Below, piece after piece: positions 1 through 5,037 of a stretch of 5,037 nt of DNA. The notes beneath the pieces were generated by a model. It ran no database searches. It was not told the origin of the DNA and was given only the letters and a program-made list of their open reading frames with translations. The position numbers and the translations under genes are program-made. The stretch is from Bacteroidales bacterium (GTDB lineage: Bacteria > Bacteroidota > Bacteroidia > Bacteroidales > VadinHA17): the NCBI GenBank assembly GCA_025455505.1, contig JALOMK010000192.1:1-5037 (forward strand). Reading direction: 5' to 3'. The first letter of the stretch is position 1; the number at the start of each line of letters is the position of its first letter.

Positions 1-1405
1 CCGGGCAGGATCCGTGCGGTGCCTGTGAAGGTTTCAATCCCTTGATAAGGTAGTATTTTCTTGTATTCTCCTGTTTTTCTGAAGCTTCCCTGTTACCGGC
101 TGTAATCTGCTGGCTGATCCCTGTGTTATGCATTACAGTTAATTTCGAAACCATCGTATTCAGCACCGAGGCCCCCAGAAGGAGTGCAAACACTACCCTT
201 GCGATGACACCGCTCATCATCCTCGATGTGCTGAGAGCTTTTGGCACATTCTCCGATATATAGAGCGAACTCATGACATACAGGAAACCAATCCCAAAGC
301 CTTTGAATATCAGGGGCCACATAAAGTCGAAAGACGAGATGCCGGGATAAAAGCGAAAATGCATAAGCAGATGGAAGAGCGCGAATGCGACGAACCCTGC
401 AATGGCTGCAACCTGAAGGTGGACTCTTTTATACAGCAGGTATGTACAGGCCGGGACTGAAATGGCAATTCCTGCAAGAGTAAAAAGGTGTGTCCGGGCC
501 ATATAAAGATCATCGAAGCCCAGTATTCCTCCCATAAAACCGAGAATGACGCTGCCTGTTCCATTGATCGCCCCTGTGAGGAAGAACAGGAAGGTTCCTG
601 CGATAACATTCCTGTATCTGAATACCCTGAGGTCGATAAGCGGGTTTGCCGTATTCCTGGCATGGAGGAAATACAGCACACCGGCCAGCAGAACCGAAGC
701 GGAAGCTATCTTCACCCCGGTGTCAGTGAACCAATCCCTGTTCTGACCCTCCGCCGTAAGGAAGAGCAAGGGCAGAAGAAACAGTACCATGATGCCCCAG
801 CCCCTGAAATCGAAACTGAAGGGATGTTTCGGCGGAGGATCATTTTTCCTAATGAATATCCATGTGAGGATAATGCAAAGCAGGAAGTTGATATTGACAA
901 GCAGGATGGATGTTCTCCAATCGTATATATGTGCGAAAAGTGCTCCCAGGTATTTATATAGAAGGGCGCTCCCCTGTATAATGAACTGGACAATCCCGTA
1001 CATAATTGCCATATTGAGTGCAGGGTTATATTTCATAACTATGGGTATCAGGGCAGCCAATATGCCGAATATTGTAAGGAATGAGAGCAGCGATCTGGAT
1101 AAGGTGAAAAGGAAGATCCCAGATGCAAATGCAGACAATGTGTTCATTGCAAACGACAGGATTATTATAATGTACATGAGCGATCTCAGGGGGAACATGC
1201 GGGCCAGGACAAGGGCAAGCGGAATCCCGGCGACAAGAACGAACATCGGAATGATGTTCATGTACATGATTTCGGTGCCGGAGGCCCCGAAATAGCCCTG
1301 GATCTGGGGATTCTGATATCCCGTGGCATTGAGGGCGTTGAAGAAGGGGATTATCAGGAGATAGAGCCCGATAACCTTTAAAAGTTCACCCCTTTGCCAT
1401 TTCAT
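1..1405 (-). CDS. DHA2-like (EmrB/QacA-type) MFS efflux transporter, 3' end cut by window edge
   Basis: This is the inner-membrane pump of the tripartite exporter. The reading frame is open from ATG at 1405 to the left edge (468 codons, no stop). My translation begins MKWQRGELLKVIGLYLL and shows about 13 hydrophobic segments, roughly at residues 9-28, 48-68, 75-94, 96-122, 131-150, 165-185, 203-218, 232-248, 267-290, 306-325, 330-348, 361-383 and 397-416. A polar stretch follows (417-468), where EmrB has its long loop before helix 14, so about 50-60 residues are probably missing. Family marks are DWR (162-164) after helix 5, RDWFTD (223-228), and NPLIDLRVFRYRN (254-266). The TM1 Asp, motif A and motif C are degenerate (see findings). 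It starts 6 bases after the adaptor stop, in the same frame. No Shine-Dalgarno is visible. The last dozen residues are Pro/Gly-rich and unlike a helix, so an edge error cannot be excluded. Substrate is unknown. Confidence 0.88.
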   Translation of the reverse strand, partial: MKWQRGELLKVIGLYLLIIPFFNALNATGYQNPQIQGYFGASGTEIMYMNIIPMFVLVAGIPLALVLARMFPLRSLMYIIIILSFAMNTLSAFASGIFLFTLSRSLLSFLTIFGILAALIPIVMKYNPALNMAIMYGIVQFIIQGSALLYKYLGALFAHIYDWRTSILLVNINFLLCIILTWIFIRKNDPPPKHPFSFDFRGWGIMVLFLLPLLFLTAEGQNRDWFTDTGVKIASASVLLAGVLYFLHARNTANPLIDLRVFRYRNVIAGTFLFFLTGAINGTGSVILGFMGGILGFDDLYMARTHLFTLAGIAISVPACTYLLYKRVHLQVAAIAGFVAFALFHLLMHFRFYPGISSFDFMWPLIFKGFGIGFLYVMSSLYISENVPKALSTSRMMSGVIARVVFALLLGASVLNTMVSKLTVMHNTGISQQITAGNREASEKQENTRKYYLIKGLKPSQAPHGSCP

Positions 1406-1411
1406 CAGCGG

Positions 1412-2470
1412 TCATTTTTTGATCCTGACAGTAACGTTCATGCCGGGTCTTACCTCGACGAGCTCTGGCCCTTCGGCTTCGAATTCAATTCTCACAGGCA
1501 CTCTCTGGGTGATCTTCACGAAGTTTCCAGTTGAGTTGTCTGGTGCCACCATTGAAAACCTGGCACCTGTTGCCGGTGAAAGGTTTCTTATTATCCCATT
1601 GAATGATTTCCCGCCAAGGGCATCGACTTCGATAATTGCCTTTTGTCCCGCCCTTATGCCGCTAAGCTGGGTTTCCTTGAAGTTGGCAGTGACCCATTTC
1701 TTGTTCTGAAGGACCATTTCGAGAAGAACCTGGCTCACATTTACAAGTTCGCCCGTGTGAATTGTCCTTTCACCGGCTATGCCATCTGCCGGGGCCACGA
1801 TAACAGTATAGGAGAGCTGCAGCATGGCTGCATTCAGATCAGCCTCCTTTCTTTTTACCGACGCTTCAGCAGCACCTACGTTAATAATATTCTGCTGCTT
1901 TGCCGACCTGCTGGCAAGAACTTCCTTCTCTCCTGCCTCAAGGTAGGCCTGGTCGGTTTTCCACTGAGCTATCACCTGGTCGTACTGGTTTCGGGTCACC
2001 GCTGAATCGGCAAACATGTTCTCATATCTCCTGAAATTCTTTTCAGCCCTTTCGAGGCTGGCTGTGTTACCCTGCAGCCTGGCAATTGCGGAGGCTTCCT
2101 GCGATTCTGAGGTAACCACGGCCTGCCTGGCAACACGGAGACTGGCTCGCGCCAGTTCAAGATCGGCAGCGGCCTGGGCCACCTTGATTGCAAATTCCTC
2201 ATCGTCGAGCAGGACCAGTGTATCTCCTTTATTGACAGTATTATATGCATCAAACCTGATTTCCCTGATGAAGCCCGAAACGCGCGATGTGACGGCCACG
2301 AGATCGGCATCGACCTGGGCATTGTTTGTTTTTATGTGCAGGCTGAAATCAAGAAAGAGCGAAACTATCCATAGCGAGCCCGCCACGAGTAAAATGACAG
2401 CGGCAATTTCGGAATACCTGTATTTTTTCTTCGGTTTTTCCCCGGCTGGCTTATTGGTTTCTTCGGTCAT
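1412..2470 (-). CDS. emrA: EmrA/HlyD-family periplasmic adaptor (membrane-fusion protein)
   Basis: This adaptor links the inner-membrane MFS pump to the outer-membrane channel. It has 352 residues, close to the usual EmrA length. A Lys-rich cytoplasmic N-terminus (12-18) precedes one membrane anchor (about 22-40), so most of the protein is periplasmic. The first lipoyl half-motif spans about 48-90 (TNNAQVDADLVAV, then RVSGFI and NKGDTLVLLDD). An Ala/Glu/Arg-rich helical hairpin of coiled-coil type covers about 92-218. The second lipoyl half follows at 219-251 (VAPADG, then TGELV). The beta-barrel region ends in the EmrA signature TGNFVKITQRVPVRI (314-328) and RPGMNVTVRI (341-350), which separates it from RND-type adaptors such as AcrA. 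The ATG at 2470 lies 6 bases after the channel gene's stop, and the TGA ends 6 bases before the MFS start. No Shine-Dalgarno is visible, so translational coupling is likely. The call as EmrA-type is strong; the substrate is not determined. Confidence 0.95.
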   Translation of the reverse strand: MTEETNKPAGEKPKKKYRYSEIAAVILLVAGSLWIVSLFLDFSLHIKTNNAQVDADLVAVTSRVSGFIREIRFDAYNTVNKGDTLVLLDDEEFAIKVAQAAADLELARASLRVARQAVVTSESQEASAIARLQGNTASLERAEKNFRRYENMFADSAVTRNQYDQVIAQWKTDQAYLEAGEKEVLASRSAKQQNIINVGAAEASVKRKEADLNAAMLQLSYTVIVAPADGIAGERTIHTGELVNVSQVLLEMVLQNKKWVTANFKETQLSGIRAGQKAIIEVDALGGKSFNGIIRNLSPATGARFSMVAPDNSTGNFVKITQRVPVRIEFEAEGPELVEVRPGMNVTVRIKK

Positions 2471-2476
2471 TGTATG

Positions 2477-3817
2477 TCAGTTTAGTTTTCCCATTGCGTA
2501 AAGCAATGAATAATACTGGTTTATTGCATCGATAATTGCATTGTTGAGCGACAGCTGGGCATCGTTGACCTGGACCTCCGCATCGATCATGTCAATTATA
2601 AGTGCAAATTCGTTGTCGTACTTGCTCTTTACAATTTTATAGTTGCTTATGGCAAGGTCGACGTTCTTGTTATACGATTCGATGTTCCTCTTGCTCTCTA
2701 CGAACCTGATGAATGCTACTTTAAGTTCCTGGTCTATTGCATTCCGTACGTTTTCTATCTGTATCTGGTCTTTCTCTATCTGTAGCCTGTTCGATTTTAT
2801 CCTGTGCCCGGCGTTGTACAGGCTCGATATCTCGTATGATACACCAAGTCCCACTGCCCAGTAGTTGAGTATGTCGGGCTGAGGCGGAAAAGTGCCCGGC
2901 ACGGGATACTGTGATGTGTAAAGGGCATTGCCTGTGACAATAGGGCGCCTGAGGCTCTTCGACATATCGAGGCTGAGTTCCGAAAGCTGCATGTTGAGCT
3001 GCGATTGCTTAAGCTCATACCTGTTGTTCATTGCCTCGCTGAGGCACTCCTCATAGATGAGAGTGTCGGCAGGAACTTCGAGTACGGTCTCGGCCGGTAC
3101 AATCATGGGGGAGCCTTCGATCCCGCTGAGAATGCAGAGATAGTTGGCTATAATTGCAATGTTATTCCGCGTCCTGAATACGTCTATCTGATAATTCGAA
3201 AGCTGAAGCTCTGTCCGCTTGAGATCGCTTATGAGGTTCTGGCCGTTCGCAACCCTGGAAATAAGCTGTCTTATCCTGAGTTCGATGCTTTTAATGTTTG
3301 CTTCGATTATTTCGCTCTCGCGGTATAGTTTGATCAGGTTATAGAATTGCCGTATTACCTCCAGTTTTACTTCTGCTTCGGTCATTTTAAGTATCTCTGC
3401 CTGTATGAGCCCGACAAGCTTCTTTTGTTCTATGTTATTCGAGATCCTCCCTCCGTTGTAGATAGGAATTCCGGCAATTACCTCCCAGCCTGCATGATGA
3501 TCGAGGTAGTTGACAGTGGTGTCATTCGAATAAAAGTCGCGGTACAGAACCGGATTTCCAATAAAGTTATAGTTGATGCCGCCCGACAAATATGGTGTTC
3601 TTGCCATTTTTGCATGCAGTACTTCTTCCCGGGCAATGGCGCTGTCGGTCCGGGCCATCCTGAGTTCAAGGTTGTTTTTCAATGCCAGGGAGATGACTTC
3701 CCTGAGAGTAACCTTCATGACAGTGTCATCGGCATTGCTTTGGCCGGGGAGGCAGGTCGGGAACAGCGAAACAGCGACCGGCAGCAAAGAGAAAACAAAT
3801 AATCTGAATCTCGTCAT
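2477..3817 (-). CDS. TolC-family outer-membrane efflux channel protein
   Basis: This outer-membrane factor forms the exit duct of the pump, presumably as a trimer. From the chosen ATG it is 446 residues, typical for the family. The N-terminus is a good signal peptide: basic MTRFR, then a hydrophobic core at about 6-20, with cleavage probably near PGQS (24-27). Two OEP repeats can be seen. The first runs from about 36 to 235 (VTLREVISLALKNN, then GIPIYNGGRI at 116-125). The second covers about 255-446 (YEISSLYNAGHRI at 328-340 matches the first repeat's YNGG turn; IIDMIDAEVQVNDAQLSL at 407-424 is the usual C-terminal helix). A longer frame reaches a GTG at 3847, but it would put ten extra residues before the signal peptide and overlap the candidate promoter, so ATG 3817 is preferred. 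FPTC (19-22) is not a proper lipobox. Its stop lies 6 bases before the adaptor ATG, so it is the first gene of the pump operon. Confidence 0.94.
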   Translation of the reverse strand: MTRFRLFVFSLLPVAVSLFPTCLPGQSNADDTVMKVTLREVISLALKNNLELRMARTDSAIAREEVLHAKMARTPYLSGGINYNFIGNPVLYRDFYSNDTTVNYLDHHAGWEVIAGIPIYNGGRISNNIEQKKLVGLIQAEILKMTEAEVKLEVIRQFYNLIKLYRESEIIEANIKSIELRIRQLISRVANGQNLISDLKRTELQLSNYQIDVFRTRNNIAIIANYLCILSGIEGSPMIVPAETVLEVPADTLIYEECLSEAMNNRYELKQSQLNMQLSELSLDMSKSLRRPIVTGNALYTSQYPVPGTFPPQPDILNYWAVGLGVSYEISSLYNAGHRIKSNRLQIEKDQIQIENVRNAIDQELKVAFIRFVESKRNIESYNKNVDLAISNYKIVKSKYDNEFALIIDMIDAEVQVNDAQLSLNNAIIDAINQYYSLLYAMGKLN

Positions 3818-3846
3818 TTTAGTAAAGGCTATCCAACCGTGGTACA

Positions 3847-3876
3847 CAAATATAGAGTTTTTCCCTGCTCTGTCAG
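3847..3876 (-). promoter_or_regulatory. Candidate Bacteroidota-type promoter for the pump operon
   Basis: Read on the minus strand, TATATTTG (3854-3847) is an exact match to the Bacteroidota -7 consensus TAnnTTTG. Nineteen bases upstream sits CTG (3876-3874), one mismatch from the -33 core TTG, at normal spacing. Transcription would start near 3838-3843, leaving a 5' leader of about 20-25 bases before ATG 3817. It lies in the only sizeable intergenic gap of the window. The match is by eye and the -33 element is weak, so this is a candidate. Confidence 0.55.
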
Positions 3877-3881
3877 GGAAA
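3860..3881. repeat. Perfect inverted repeat (8 bp arms, 6 bp spacer) in the promoter region
   Basis: TTTCCCTG (3860-3867) and CAGGGAAA (3874-3881) are perfect reverse complements around the spacer CTCTGT. The dyad lies between the candidate -33 and -7 elements and covers the -33 core. It could be an operator for a dimeric repressor of the pump. It could also form an RNA hairpin after the upstream gene, but neither strand has a T-run after the stem, so an intrinsic terminator is less likely. Confidence 0.5.
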
Positions 3882-3918
3882 CGTAAAGAGGTATCCTTGC
3901 TCCCAGGGGTAGAATGCC

Positions 3919-5013
3919 TTAATCATTCTTTGCGGAAGGGATATGTTCCTTCATTCCGCCGCCCAGCCATATCAGAATAAGTTTGTATCCGATCGACAGT
4001 ACGATGGCACCGGTGAAAAGCCCGATAAATCCAGACATTATCATACCCCCGATTGCCCCCAGGAAAATGACAAGCATCGGAACCGGAGCTCCCTTTCCCA
4101 TGAGCAGCGGCTTGAGTACCGCATCGCTCATTGCAAACACAAGAATAAGAACTGACCATATAGTAGCGGGCAGCGGATCGTTGGCCGAATACAGATAGAT
4201 AATTATGGGTATGGCAACGATTCCAACAGGCAGCTGCACCATTGCAAACAGGAATACTACAATTGCCCATAACCCGGCTAGCGGCACTTTTGCAAGTATG
4301 AGACAGGCCCCTATTAGTACAAACTGGATGAAAGCAACCCCGAGTATGCCCTTTGCGACATTTCTGATAGTTAGAACAACCAGCGAGGAGAACTCCTCAC
4401 CGCTTCCGCCACCCAGGCGGGAGGCAAAGGATTTTATTGATTTTTCAGATTTTTCGCTGTTTGTCAGCATGACCCCGGAAATTACAACTGAAAGGACCAT
4501 CATCAGGAAATTTGAAGTCACGCTTTTAAACGTGACAAGAAGCTTGTCGCCTATCTGAAGTACCTGGTGTTTATACTGTACAACGGCTGCCTGCGTGTTT
4601 GTTGAAAGCGACTGCCAGGCGTTGAATATCGGGTCGCCCACCAGGGGCCAGTCGGCAACCTCCGGTTTCGGGGCCGGAATGACAAGAGTGTTTTCGCGAA
4701 GCGAATTTACGAAATCCCTTGCGCTGCCTATAACTGAAGAGACAAGCCAGACAAAGGGAACAAACAGCAAGGCAAGCATAAGAATTGTAATTATTGATCC
4801 GGCAAGGCCCTTTCTGCCTTTTACACGTTTAAGGAGACGGTTGTAGAGGGGATGCAGGGTAACGGCAAGGATAATGCCCCACAGAACAGGAACGACGAAA
4901 GGCAGTATTATCATTGCGCACCAGACCAGTAGAAGAAGTATGAGCAAAAGCTTGATTATAAGATCTATGCTCCTGCTTTCGCTCGAAATGCCGTTTTCAG
5001 GTGAGGTTTTCAT
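3919..5013 (-). CDS. AI-2E (PerM/YdiK-like) family membrane transporter
   Basis: This multi-pass inner-membrane protein belongs to the AI-2E family (formerly UPF0118/DUF20). It has 364 residues, normal for the family. After a polar N-terminus (1-15) come hydrophobic segments at about 17-35, 36-55, 71-95, 165-184, 220-243, 245-275, 284-301 and 310-350. A soluble, helical insert at about 96-165 separates the two halves, as in the family. Conserved parts visible are VPVLWGIILAVTLHPLY (41-57), KGILGVAFIQ (221-230), and the C-terminal block LKPLLMGKG (300-308) with FLGAIGGMIMSGFIGLFTG (317-335), which most resembles E. coli YdiK. Family members export autoinducer-2 (TqsA), act as Na+/H+ antiporters, or have no known role, so no substrate is claimed. 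The frame stays open to the right edge, but no ATG, GTG or TTG lies in frame upstream within the window; ATG 5013 is the plausible start. It ends with TAA, 101 bases before the channel gene. Confidence 0.92.
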   Translation of the reverse strand: MKTSPENGISSESRSIDLIIKLLLILLLLVWCAMIILPFVVPVLWGIILAVTLHPLYNRLLKRVKGRKGLAGSIITILMLALLFVPFVWLVSSVIGSARDFVNSLRENTLVIPAPKPEVADWPLVGDPIFNAWQSLSTNTQAAVVQYKHQVLQIGDKLLVTFKSVTSNFLMMVLSVVISGVMLTNSEKSEKSIKSFASRLGGGSGEEFSSLVVLTIRNVAKGILGVAFIQFVLIGACLILAKVPLAGLWAIVVFLFAMVQLPVGIVAIPIIIYLYSANDPLPATIWSVLILVFAMSDAVLKPLLMGKGAPVPMLVIFLGAIGGMIMSGFIGLFTGAIVLSIGYKLILIWLGGGMKEHIPSAKND

Positions 5014-5037
5014 ATCTGCCAGGTTAATTGACTTATA

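Noticed and set aside
488..1295. Two long overlapping plus-strand open frames (488-961 and 789-1295) opposite the transporter
   Set aside because: They lie fully antisense to a continuous MFS frame with clear membrane helices and family motifs. Their translations are low in hydrophobic order and match nothing I recognise. They are shadows of the real gene.
1386..1415. A 9-codon frame starting with an ATGA overlap at the adaptor stop
   Set aside because: ATG at 1415 overlaps the stop but runs into TGA after nine codons. The real MFS start is the ATG at 1405, in another frame. Nothing suggests that the short peptide has a function.
3752..3763. Lipoprotein signal in the channel protein (FPTC)
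   Set aside because: Pro at -2 and Phe at -3 do not fit the lipobox, which prefers Leu at -3 and a small residue at -1. A normal signal-peptidase I site is more plausible.
3860..3881. Intrinsic terminator after the AI-2E-family gene
   Set aside because: The stem is good, but neither strand has a T-run behind it (minus strand continues AACTC). The dyad is better placed as a promoter-region element, though a weak hairpin role is not excluded.
3919..5013. Naming the protein as an autoinducer-2 exporter in quorum sensing
   Set aside because: Only some members of the family export AI-2. The C-terminal block is closer to YdiK, whose role is unsettled, and no LuxS or Lsr gene is present in the window.

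Overview
The window looks like chromosomal DNA from a member of the Bacteroidota, probably an uncultured relative of the Bacteroidales or a similar order. The evidence is indirect. None of the four genes has a clear Shine-Dalgarno sequence, the only good promoter candidate carries the Bacteroidota-type -7 element TAnnTTTG, and the protein variants fit that phylum. GC content looks moderate by eye. I could not run a taxonomic search, so the assignment is an inference.

All four genes lie on the minus strand, so transcription runs from high to low coordinates. First comes an AI-2E/PerM/YdiK-type multi-pass membrane protein (5013-3919). A 101-base intergenic gap follows, with a candidate promoter and an 8+8 bp inverted repeat. 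Then three tightly packed genes form a tripartite export pump: a TolC-family outer-membrane channel (3817-2477), an EmrA/HlyD-type membrane-fusion protein (2470-1412), and a DHA2-like 14-helix MFS transporter (from 1405, running off the left edge). The two junctions inside the pump operon are each only 6 bases, so the three genes are almost certainly co-transcribed and probably translationally coupled.

Together the three pump genes would build an inner-membrane / periplasmic adaptor / outer-membrane conduit like EmrAB-TolC, exporting hydrophobic drugs or other small amphipathic compounds. The AI-2E-family gene stands apart behind its own spacer and may be an independent unit. Its family contains autoinducer-2 exporters, Na+/H+ antiporters and many members of unknown function, so no substrate can be assigned.

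This is mainly a recognisable efflux locus, not an obviously new system. The points worth a second look are the inverted repeat placed inside the pump promoter (possible operator), the erosion of several conserved MFS motifs in the EmrB-like subunit, and the in-frame TGA-separated junction between adaptor and transporter. There are no RNA genes, CRISPR arrays, insertion sequences or long repeats that I can see.
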